From NCBI GenBank assembly GCA_044225675.1, contig JBGAIH010000001.1:1-64000 (forward strand): a stretch of 64,000 nt of DNA, read 5' to 3'. Numbering within the stretch: the stretch's first letter is position 1; every line of letters starts with the position of its first letter. Below the pieces are notes generated by a model. It saw only the letters and a program-made list of their open reading frames with translations, had not been told where the DNA came from and searched no databases. Origin of the DNA: JACMQX01 sp044225675 (GTDB lineage: Bacteria > Pseudomonadota > Gammaproteobacteria > Burkholderiales > Burkholderiaceae_C). The position numbers and the translations under genes were made by a program. Positions 35,890 to 42,834 of the stretch are shown here, one piece after another.

Positions 35890-36771
35890 TCAGCCCATGA
35901 ATCGGGCCCAGGCCGCCGTCGCGCCAAGCAGCCAGTCGGACACCTGAGACGCCTCCAGCGGCGGCAGGCCGAGCGTCCGGCCGGCGGCCTGCAGACAGGC
36001 CAACGGTGCGGAGGTGTCGAGCGGCATGGCGCCGTTCTGCTTCGACAGCTTCTCGCCATTCGGGCCGAGCACGAGCGGCGTGTGCAGATAGACGGGTTGC
36101 GGCAGGCCCAGCGCGTGCTGCAGCAGGATCTGGCGCGGCGTGTTGTCGGCGAGGTCCTCGCCACGAACGATGTGGGTGACGTCCTGCGCTGCATCGTCGA
36201 CCACCACGGCCAGCTGGTAGGCCCACAGTCCGTCGGCCCGCCTCAGCACGAAATCGCCGACCTCGGCGCCCACGTCCTGGGTCTGCGCGCCGAGCCGCCG
36301 GTCCCGCCACAGGACGGGCGGCTGGCCATCGGTGCGCAGCCGCCAGGCCCGCGCGGGTCTTCCATGCAGGCCGGCCCGGCAGGTGCCCGGATAGACGAGT
36401 TCGCCGTGCCGCGGCCGGGCCACGTCACGGGCCGCCCAGGCGGCCTCGATGTCGCGCCGCGAGCAGCTGCAGGGGTAGGCCTGGCCGGCGGCCACCAGCG
36501 TGTCGAGCGCCGTCTGATACAGATCGCCGCGCTGCGACTGGTACACGGGCGCGTCATCCGGCAGCAGTGCGCAGGCCGCCAGTTGCGAGAGGATCACGGC
36601 ATCCGCCCCGGGCACGCAACGTGGCGTGTCGACGTCTTCGATGCGCACCAGCCAGCGCCCGCCGTGGGCTCTGGCGTCGAGCCAGCTCGCGAGCGCGGCC
36701 ACCAGCGAGCCCGCGTGCAGCGGGCCGGTGGGCGAGGGCGCGAATCGCCCCGTGTACGGCCGAGGAGGCAT
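35890..36771 (-). CDS. gluQ: Glutamyl-Q tRNA(Asp) synthetase
   Basis: A 293-aa paralogue of glutamyl-tRNA synthetase that attaches Glu to queuosine 34 of tRNA-Asp. It has the catalytic core GRFAPSPTGPLHAGSLVAAL (HIGH variant HAGS), the KMSK variant KLSKQNG and a zinc site CSCSRRD with YPGTCR. The anticodon-binding domain is absent, as expected. The start at 36771 is chosen from the family opening; the long open frame upstream to 37602 is antisense or overlap noise. It starts 17 bp after the flavoprotein stop and is probably co-transcribed. Confidence 0.93.
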   Translation of the reverse strand: MPPRPYTGRFAPSPTGPLHAGSLVAALASWLDARAHGGRWLVRIEDVDTPRCVPGADAVILSQLAACALLPDDAPVYQSQRGDLYQTALDTLVAAGQAYPCSCSRRDIEAAWAARDVARPRHGELVYPGTCRAGLHGRPARAWRLRTDGQPPVLWRDRRLGAQTQDVGAEVGDFVLRRADGLWAYQLAVVVDDAAQDVTHIVRGEDLADNTPRQILLQHALGLPQPVYLHTPLVLGPNGEKLSKQNGAMPLDTSAPLACLQAAGRTLGLPPLEASQVSDWLLGATAAWARFMG

Positions 36772-36788
36772 GGGCCCGCCCCAGGCGC

Positions 36789-37850
36789 TCACGCCATGGC
36801 AAGCGCCAGTTCCAGGCCGGAGACGAAGGCGTCCTCGACCCGGTGGCCGATGCACCAGTCGCCGGCGGCGCCGACGCCCAGCGAAGCGTCCCACAGATGC
36901 GTCTTGCCCAGCGGCGTCGCCGTCTGCGCGTAGCGCCAGCGATGCACCTGGGCGTGCGCCGGCTCGGCGCGGATGCCGGTGATTTCGGAGAAGGCCTTGA
37001 GCAGCTTGGCCTGCACCCGCGCCGGATCGTCCTCCAGGTGTTCGAGCGACCAGGCCGCGCTCGCCTGCACCGTCCAGCGCTCCACCGGATCGCGGCCGGG
37101 CTTGGACGACTCGCGTGCCAGCCAGGCGATGCGGTGATGCGTGCTGCGCGCCGCGTTCCACTGCGGGCCGAGGTGGGTGATGCCCGGCTGCGAGGCCTGC
37201 GGGAAGGCGATCATCAGCGTCCAGCAGGGGGCGACCTGGACCTTGGCGATCTGCGCTGCCAGTCGCGGCGCGAGCGCCGAGTCCTGCAGCAGCGCAAGCG
37301 CCTGCGGGTTGGGCAGCGCCAGCGCCACCTGGTCGAAGCCGGAGTAGACGTGGCGCGCGCCTTCGGCGCCTTCGGTGCGCAGCTGCCAGCGCCGCGGAGC
37401 CAGCGCATCGCGCTCGATCTGCGTCACCCGGGTCTGCCATTCGGCGCGGCCCGCATCGGCCAGCGGGGCGGCCCAATGCCGCACCAGCGCATTCATGCCC
37501 GGCACCGGCACCCAGTGCGGCTCGCGCGCCGGCAGTCCGGCGGCGGCGACGAGGCCGAAGGTGTCGAGCACGCGCACGGTGCTGGCGCTCCAGGCGCGGC
37601 ACAGGCCCGGCGCGGTCTCGAGCGCGCGGGCAAAGCGCGGATCGCGCACGGTGAAATACTGGGCGCCATGGTCGAAGGTGCCGAACGGCGAGCGCCGTGT
37701 GGCCATGCGGCCGCCTGCGCCGGGGGACTTGTCGAAAACGGTGACCTGATGCCCGGCCTGCGCCAGCGTCCGTGCGCAGGCGATGCCGGTCATGCCGGCG
37801 CCGACGACGGCGATGTTGCGCGGGGCGCGGGTGGCGGTTCTGGATGGCAT
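36789..37850 (-). CDS. FAD-dependent amine-oxidase-like protein (renalase type)
   Basis: A 353-aa flavoprotein with an N-terminal Rossmann dinucleotide motif NIAVVGAGMTGIACARTLAQAGHQVTVFDK, the GAGGRMATRR segment and DHGAQYFTVRDPRF typical of renalase-like proteins. A C-terminal GDWCIGHRVEDAFVSGLELA closes the FAD site. Substrate not predictable from sequence. Cytoplasmic; probably an operon with gluQ. Confidence 0.85.
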   Translation of the reverse strand: MPSRTATRAPRNIAVVGAGMTGIACARTLAQAGHQVTVFDKSPGAGGRMATRRSPFGTFDHGAQYFTVRDPRFARALETAPGLCRAWSASTVRVLDTFGLVAAAGLPAREPHWVPVPGMNALVRHWAAPLADAGRAEWQTRVTQIERDALAPRRWQLRTEGAEGARHVYSGFDQVALALPNPQALALLQDSALAPRLAAQIAKVQVAPCWTLMIAFPQASQPGITHLGPQWNAARSTHHRIAWLARESSKPGRDPVERWTVQASAAWSLEHLEDDPARVQAKLLKAFSEITGIRAEPAHAQVHRWRYAQTATPLGKTHLWDASLGVGAAGDWCIGHRVEDAFVSGLELALAMA

Positions 37851-37931
37851 GTGGTGTGTCCCGGCGGGTTGTTCTTGGGTGCTCCTACTCTACACGCTGG
37901 CGGGCCCTACACGCTGGCGAGCTGCCGGCCT

Positions 37932-38882
37932 TCAGCGGTGGTGCTGCTCCAGCAGCGCATCGCGGGTTCGCGCGTCCTCCAGCTGCTGCAGCCACCACTG
38001 CAGCGCACGGCCCTGCACGCTGCGGCCGGTCTGCCGCCAGGCGTAGCCCACGCGCACCAGGCGCGGGGGCCGGTCGACCTGGCGCACCACCAGATGGCCG
38101 GCCTCGATGTAGGGCCGGGCCATGCAGTCGGGCACGAAGCCGGCGCCCAGGCCGCGCAGCTGGGCTTCGAGCTTGGCCTGCATGCTGGGCACGGTGAGCA
38201 CGTCCTGTCCACCCAGGATGCCGACCGTCACGCCGCGTCCGCGCAGCGACGAGTCCGCCACGGCCACCACGCGGTGCTGGCGCAGCACCTCGTCGCGCAG
38301 CGGCTCGGGCGCCGAGGCCAGCGGATGGTGCGGGGCCACCGCGAACACGAAGTCCACCGATCCGAGCAGCCGCGACTGCACGCCGGCGAGCGCGGCCGCT
38401 TCCAGCGAGCCGCCGATGGCCAGGTCGGCCTGGCCGGTCGTCAGCGATTCGATCGTGCCCGACAGCACCTCCTCGCGCAGCTTCAGGCGGGTGGGCGGGT
38501 TCAGCGCGAAGAACTTGCCGCACAGCTCCTGCAGCGTCGTGCGCGAGACGATGGTGTCGGCCGCGATGGTGAACTGCGCCTCCCAGCCCGTGGCGACGCG
38601 CTTGACGCGGCGCGCCATCGCGTCGATCTCGTCGAGCAGCCGGCTGCCTTCGTCGAGCAGGGCCCGGCCCGCTTCGGTCAGGCGTGCCTGGCGCGAACTG
38701 CGGTCGAACAGCAGCACGTCCAGCGCGTCCTCGATCTGGCGCACCCGGTAGGTGAGCGCGCTGGGCACCACGCCCAGCGTGCGGGCCGCGGCGGCAAAGC
38801 TGCCGGCTTCGTGGATCGCCTGCAGCATGGCGAGCGAGTCAGGCGTCAGAACGTGGCGAATGCTTTGCATGATCCGGTTCAT
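37932..38882 (-). CDS. LysR-family transcriptional regulator
   Basis: A regulator of about 316 aa. The N-terminal winged helix-turn-helix is LTPDSLAMLQAIHEAGSFAAAARTLGVVPSALTYRVRQIE. The C-terminal LysR effector domain (about 95-300) binds an unknown ligand. It is divergent from the pirin-DoxX-flavodoxin-pirin cluster and probably controls it. The ATG at 38882 is used; an ATG at 38870 is also possible. A TTG at 38891 lies inside the candidate operator and is unlikely. Confidence 0.88.
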   Translation of the reverse strand: MNRIMQSIRHVLTPDSLAMLQAIHEAGSFAAAARTLGVVPSALTYRVRQIEDALDVLLFDRSSRQARLTEAGRALLDEGSRLLDEIDAMARRVKRVATGWEAQFTIAADTIVSRTTLQELCGKFFALNPPTRLKLREEVLSGTIESLTTGQADLAIGGSLEAAALAGVQSRLLGSVDFVFAVAPHHPLASAPEPLRDEVLRQHRVVAVADSSLRGRGVTVGILGGQDVLTVPSMQAKLEAQLRGLGAGFVPDCMARPYIEAGHLVVRQVDRPPRLVRVGYAWRQTGRSVQGRALQWWLQQLEDARTRDALLEQHHR

Positions 38883-38886
38883 CAAG

Positions 38887-38901
38887 TTCAATATTTTTGA
38901 A
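38887..38901. promoter_or_regulatory. Candidate LysR-type operator
   Basis: TTCAA-N5-TTGAA is a perfect 15-bp dyad of the size of LysR T-N11-A boxes. It lies 5 bp upstream of the LysR start and 90 bp upstream of pirin 1, in the divergent intergenic region. Confidence 0.5.
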
Positions 38902-38991
38902 TGATGCCATCAAAGCCGGTGGACTGCGGAGGCCGGGTCGGCGCCTACAGTTCACCCATCGACAACGCAAGGGCAACAAGGAGTACCGATC

Positions 38992-39693
38992 ATGCTGACG
39001 CTTCGCAAATCCGGTGACCGCGGCTATGCCGACCACGGCTGGCTCAAGTCCTTCCACAGCTTCTCGTTCGCGGGCTACTACGACCCGGCCCACATGGGCT
39101 TTGGCAACCTGCGCGTCATCAACGAAGACCGCATCGCGCCGGGCACGGGCTTTGGCACCCATGGCCACCGCGATATGGAGATCATCAGCTACGTCCTGTC
39201 GGGCGAACTGGCGCACAAGGACACGCTGGGCAACGTCAAGGGCATTCCGCCAGGCGACGTGCAGCGCATGAGCGCGGGCCGCGGCGTGCAGCACAGCGAG
39301 TTCAACCACGCGCCCGACCAGACGACGCACTTCCTGCAGATCTGGATCGAGCCCAATGTGACGGGCATTCCGGCCAGCTACGAGCAGAAGACCTTTGCCG
39401 AGGCCAGCAAGCGCGGCACGCTGCGGCTGGTCGCGTCGCCGGACGGTGCGAACGGCTCGGTCACGATCCACGCCGACGCGCGGGTCTATGCCGGCCTGTT
39501 CGACGGCGTGGAGGAGGCCACGCTCGTGATCGACCCGGCCCGCAAGGCCTATGTCCACCTGGTGCGCGGCAGCCTGCAGGTCAATGGCCGGGCGCTGGCG
39601 GCCGGCGATGCGGCCATGATCGAAGGCGAGAAGGTGTTGAACCTGTCTGACGGACAGTCGGCCGAAGTGCTGGTGTTCGACCTGGCGCCCTGA
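38992..39693 (+). CDS. Pirin family protein (1)
   Basis: A 233-aa bicupin. The metal site has THGHRDMEI and GVQHSEFNH, the usual His/Glu set, in the N-terminal cupin. The C-terminal cupin (VYAGLFDGVEEATLVIDPARKAYVHLVRG) is intact. It resembles bacterial YhhW-type pirins, some of which are quercetinases or redox sensors. AGGAG lies 8 nt upstream of the ATG. First gene of the cluster facing the LysR regulator. Confidence 0.9.
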   Translation: MLTLRKSGDRGYADHGWLKSFHSFSFAGYYDPAHMGFGNLRVINEDRIAPGTGFGTHGHRDMEIISYVLSGELAHKDTLGNVKGIPPGDVQRMSAGRGVQHSEFNHAPDQTTHFLQIWIEPNVTGIPASYEQKTFAEASKRGTLRLVASPDGANGSVTIHADARVYAGLFDGVEEATLVIDPARKAYVHLVRGSLQVNGRALAAGDAAMIEGEKVLNLSDGQSAEVLVFDLAP

Positions 39694-39761
39694 CCGCAAG
39701 CTTTGCATTCCAACGATTTTTCCCAGCAGTTTTTTTGACTCGACCCTTTGAAGGAGCTCCC

Positions 39762-40175
39762 ATGAACCTCGCCGCATTCCAGAACCCCCTCGCCCTGCTC
39801 GGCCGCGCGCTGATCGCCCTGCTGTTCATCCCCGGCGGGCTGAACAAGATCAGCGGCTTTTCCGGCACCGTGGGCTACATCGCCTCCAAGGGTGTGCCCC
39901 TGCCCGAGGTGTGTGCGGCGATCGCGATCGTGGTGGAGCTGGGCCTGGGCCTGGCGCTGCTGCTGGGCTGGCAGACGCGCTGGTCGGCGCTGATCATTGC
40001 CGGCTTCACGGTCGTGATCACCTTCATCTTCCACGCCTTCTGGGCCGTCCCGGCCGAGCAGGTGATGATGCAGCAACTGATGTTCTTCAAGAACATTGCA
40101 GTGGTCGGCGGCCTGCTGGGCTTCGCGGCCTTCGGTGCCGGCGCCTGGAGCGTGGACGCTCGCCGAGGCGCCTGA
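39762..40175 (+). CDS. DoxX family membrane protein
   Basis: A 137-aa inner-membrane protein with about four helices (LLGRALIALLFIPGGLNKI, VCAAIAIVVELGLGLALLLG, SALIIAGFTVVITFIFHAFW, FKNIAVVGGLLGFAAFGAG). It is a DoxX/YphA-type protein, often paired with pirins and quinone reductases in oxidative stress clusters. AGGAG precedes the ATG at 39762. The open frame 27 bp further upstream lacks a ribosome site. The stop codon lies inside the first unit of a tandem repeat. Confidence 0.88.
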   Translation: MNLAAFQNPLALLGRALIALLFIPGGLNKISGFSGTVGYIASKGVPLPEVCAAIAIVVELGLGLALLLGWQTRWSALIIAGFTVVITFIFHAFWAVPAEQVMMQQLMFFKNIAVVGGLLGFAAFGAGAWSVDARRGA

Positions 40176-40273
40176 AGCGCCGCACCCGCCGCAGCGCCTG
40201 AAGCGCTGCACCCGCCGCAGCGCCTGAAGCGCTGCACCCGCCGCAGCGCCTGAAGCGCTGCGTACGCGGCGCC
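40170..40273 (+). repeat. 26-bp tandem repeat, four units
   Basis: Units starting with GCCTGAAGCGC begin at 40170, 40196, 40222 and 40248, exactly 26 bp apart. Units two and three are identical, the first differs by one base and the fourth diverges after GCGCTGC. Each unit contains AGCGC-CTGAA-GCGCT, a small hairpin. The first unit holds the doxX stop codon and the rest fill the gap before the flavodoxin-like gene. Confidence 0.9.
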
Positions 40274-40355
40274 CGGCCCCATCCCCGGTGAGGGCGTCAG
40301 CCCTCACCGTTTTCCCGTTGATCCCTTCCCTCACTGAAACTCAAGGAAATCCATC

Positions 40356-40910
40356 ATGGCAAAAGTCGTTGTTGTCTATCACTCGGGCTACGGCCACACC
40401 CAGCGCATGGCGCAAGCCGTGGCCGATGGCGCAGGCGCCACGCTGCTGGCGGTCGATGCCGACGGCAACCTGCCCGAAGGCGGCTGGGAGACGCTGGCTG
40501 CGGCCGACGCGATCATCTTCGGCTCGCCGACCTACATGGGCACGGTGAGCTGGCAGTTCAAGAAATTCGCCGACGCCTCCTCCAAGGTCTGGTTCGCCCA
40601 GGGCTGGAAGGACAAGCTGGCGGCCGGCTTCACCAACAGCGCCGGCCTCAATGGCGACAAGCACTCCACGCTGACCTACCTGTTCACGCTGGCAATGCAG
40701 CATGGCATGCTCTGGGTCAGTCAGGGCCTGATGCCGGCCAACACCAAGGCCGCGACCCGCAACGACGTGAACAACCTCGTGTCGTATTCGGGCGCGATCG
40801 CCCAGTCGCCGTCCGACGCCGGTGCGGCCGACATGGAGCCGGGTGATCTGGAAACTGCCAGAATCTTCGGCAAGCGCGTGGCGGACCAGGCCGCCCGCCT
40901 GAAGGCCTGA
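40356..40910 (+). CDS. Flavodoxin-fold NAD(P)H:quinone oxidoreductase-like protein
   Basis: A 184-aa WrbA/flavodoxin-like protein. The FMN phosphate loop is VVVYHSGYGHTQRMAQAV and a second FMN-contact loop is IIFGSPTYMGTVSWQFKKF. It probably performs two-electron quinone reduction, protecting against redox cycling; this fits the neighbouring DoxX and pirins. AAGGA lies upstream of the ATG. Length is a little under E. coli WrbA (198 aa). Confidence 0.87.
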   Translation: MAKVVVVYHSGYGHTQRMAQAVADGAGATLLAVDADGNLPEGGWETLAAADAIIFGSPTYMGTVSWQFKKFADASSKVWFAQGWKDKLAAGFTNSAGLNGDKHSTLTYLFTLAMQHGMLWVSQGLMPANTKAATRNDVNNLVSYSGAIAQSPSDAGAADMEPGDLETARIFGKRVADQAARLKA

Positions 40911-40987
40911 GAGGCGACTTGTTTCCGCCGTGAGGCGTTGCCTCTTCGCGGCCTTGAGGCGGCAGGGGCTGGCGGCCTTTGCCATGC

Positions 40988-41015
40988 GGGCGGCCCGGTC
41001 GGGCCGCCCGTTTCA
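40988..41015 (+). terminator. Terminator-like hairpin before pirin 2
   Basis: A perfect 10-bp GC stem (GGGCGGCCCG at 40988-40997 and CGGGCCGCCC at 41000-41009) is followed by GTTTCACTTTT. It could attenuate transcription between the flavodoxin-like gene and pirin 2. The stem has only two unpaired central bases, so in practice the top pair would open. Confidence 0.5.
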
Positions 41016-41036
41016 CTTTTCTGAAAGGACTGCACG

Positions 41037-41912
41037 ATGCCGGTGGATTTCCAGTTGACGGGCCATGCCAAGGATCTGGGCGGTGGCTTCACGGTGCGCC
41101 GTTTCCTGCCTGCCGCGCGGCGCCAGTCGGTCGGCCCCTTTCTCTTCTTCGATCACTTCGGCCCGGTCACGGTGCGGCCGGGCGACAGCCACGACGTGCG
41201 GCCGCATCCGCACATCGGGCTGGCGACGGTCACCTATCTGTTCAGCGGCGCCATCACCCACCGCGACAGCCTCGGCTACGTGCAGGACATCGAGCCCGGG
41301 GCGATCAACTGGATGACGGCCGGGCGCGGCATCGTCCATTCGGAGCGGCGCCCCGAGCGCCGGCGCACGCAGGACTACGTCAACCACGGCCTGCAGCTGT
41401 GGGCGGCCCTGCCGACAGCGCAGGAGGAGGTCGCCCCGAGTTTCACGCACACGCCTGCGGATGCGATCCCCGCGACGCAGGTGAGCGGGACACAGGTGCG
41501 CGTGCTGATCGGCAGCGCCTTCGGGCTGAGCTCGCCCGTCGCCACGTACTCGCCCACGCTCTACCTCGACATCCACCTTCCGGCCGGCGGCGAGCTTGTG
41601 CTGCCTGCGCTCGCGCCCGAGGCTGCGGTCTATGCCGTCGAGGGGGCGCTGGCGATCGACGGCCAGGCCGTCGCGGCGCACACGCTGGCGGTGCTGGCGG
41701 CCGGCCCGGCGCGGCTTCAGGCCGGGCCGGAAGCGGTGCGCCTGATGGTGATCGGCGGCGAGCCGCTCGGCCACCGCCACATGGGGTGGAACTTCGTGTC
41801 CAGCCGCAAGGAGCGCATCGCGCAGGCCGCCAATGACTGGGCCGAGGGGCGGTTCGAAGCGGTGCCGGGCGAGACCGAGTTCATTCCGCTGCCCGAGGCG
41901 AAGTTCAACTGA
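41037..41912 (+). CDS. Pirin family protein (2)
   Basis: A 291-aa bicupin of a different pirin branch from the 233-aa copy. The metal site is VRPHPHIGLATVTYL with GRGIVHSERRPE. A C-terminal pirin_C domain (about 175-285) includes RLMVIGGEPLGHRHMGWNFVSSRKERI. It is the last gene of the LysR-linked cluster. A terminator-like hairpin separates it from the upstream gene, so it may be expressed at a lower level or from its own promoter. Confidence 0.9.
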   Translation: MPVDFQLTGHAKDLGGGFTVRRFLPAARRQSVGPFLFFDHFGPVTVRPGDSHDVRPHPHIGLATVTYLFSGAITHRDSLGYVQDIEPGAINWMTAGRGIVHSERRPERRRTQDYVNHGLQLWAALPTAQEEVAPSFTHTPADAIPATQVSGTQVRVLIGSAFGLSSPVATYSPTLYLDIHLPAGGELVLPALAPEAAVYAVEGALAIDGQAVAAHTLAVLAAGPARLQAGPEAVRLMVIGGEPLGHRHMGWNFVSSRKERIAQAANDWAEGRFEAVPGETEFIPLPEAKFN

Positions 41913-41973
41913 GCCCGGCGCACGGCGTTCTGGCGCCGTCCCTTGGAGAAGCGTGGGGCGGGACCGCTGCGCC

Positions 41974-42738
41974 TCAGGCGCGTGTCGCCGACAGGTCGGG
42001 CGCCAGCGCCTCCCGCTCGTCGAACACGAAGCAGTTGCCTCGGAAATGCGCGCCGCCGGCCTCCTCGAAGTATTTCAGGATGCCGCCTTCGAGCTGGTAG
42101 ACATGGTCCAGTCCCTGGCCGCGCATGTAGATCGCGGCCTTTTCGCAGCGGATGCCGCCGGTGCAGAAGCTCACCACCGTCTTGCCCTGCAGCTCGTCGC
42201 GATGGGCATCGAAGGCGGCGGGGAACTCGGTGAACTTGCCGATGCGCCAGTCGATGGCGTCTTCGAAGGTGCCGTGGTCCACCTCAAAGGCGTTGCGCGT
42301 GTCGAGCGTCACCACCGGGCGGCCTTCGTCATCGTGGCCCTGGTCGAGCCAGCGCCGCACCGTCGCGGCTGCGACTGACGGCGCCCGGCCGTCAGCGCGG
42401 CTGAAGTCGGGGCGGATCGTCGGGTGGTCCATCCGGATGATCTCGCGCTTGACCTTGACCCGGAGCCTGCCGAAGGGCTGGGTGCGGGACCAGCTTTCCT
42501 TGACTTCCAGGTCGGCCAGCCGTGCGTCGGCCCGCAGCAGGCGCAGGAACTCGCGCACCGGCTCCGGCGGGCCGGCCAGAAACAGGTTGATGCCTTCTTC
42601 GGCCAGCAGCACCGTGCCTTTGAGCTGCAGCGCTAGCGCCGCTTCGCGCAGGCGCTCCTGCAGGGCGGCGGTGTCGGCCAGGCGCACGAAGCGGTAGGCG
42701 GCGATGTTCAGGACGGGCAGCGGATCGGGAGCATTCAC
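41974..42738 (-). CDS. trhO: tRNA uridine(34) hydroxylase, rhodanese family
   Basis: A 254-aa YceA/TrhO-type protein that makes 5-hydroxyuridine at tRNA position 34. An N-terminal acylphosphatase-like domain (LKGTVLLAEEGINLFLAG) is followed by a rhodanese domain with the active Cys in SFCTGGIRCEKAA. Only the GTG at 42738 is in frame at the family start; the ATG three bases on is in another frame. A very long open frame continuing upstream is antisense to dnaE. Divergent from dnaE. Confidence 0.9.
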   Translation of the reverse strand: MNAPDPLPVLNIAAYRFVRLADTAALQERLREAALALQLKGTVLLAEEGINLFLAGPPEPVREFLRLLRADARLADLEVKESWSRTQPFGRLRVKVKREIIRMDHPTIRPDFSRADGRAPSVAAATVRRWLDQGHDDEGRPVVTLDTRNAFEVDHGTFEDAIDWRIGKFTEFPAAFDAHRDELQGKTVVSFCTGGIRCEKAAIYMRGQGLDHVYQLEGGILKYFEEAGGAHFRGNCFVFDEREALAPDLSATRA

Positions 42739-42822
42739 GGGCTCGATTATCCCGCCATGCAAGCACGTTTTCTCAGAGCCCGGCGTGCGTCGGCCCGACG
42801 CTTTCGCAGCCCGCCCGCCCCG

Positions 42823-42828
42823 TAGAAT
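42823..42828 (+). promoter_or_regulatory. -10-like TAGAAT just before dnaE
   Basis: TAGAAT ends 6 bp before the dnaE ATG. If used, the transcript would start at or next to the start codon and be leaderless. No strong -35 is visible and no ribosome site precedes the ATG, which fits this reading but does not prove it. Confidence 0.35.
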
Positions 42829-42834
42829 GAACCG

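Noticed and set aside
36772..37602. Extension of gluQ upstream into the flavoprotein gene
   Set aside because: Low-complexity Ala/Arg/Gly sequence; the family opening GRFAPSPTG is close to 36771 and the overlapping FAD gene is well supported.
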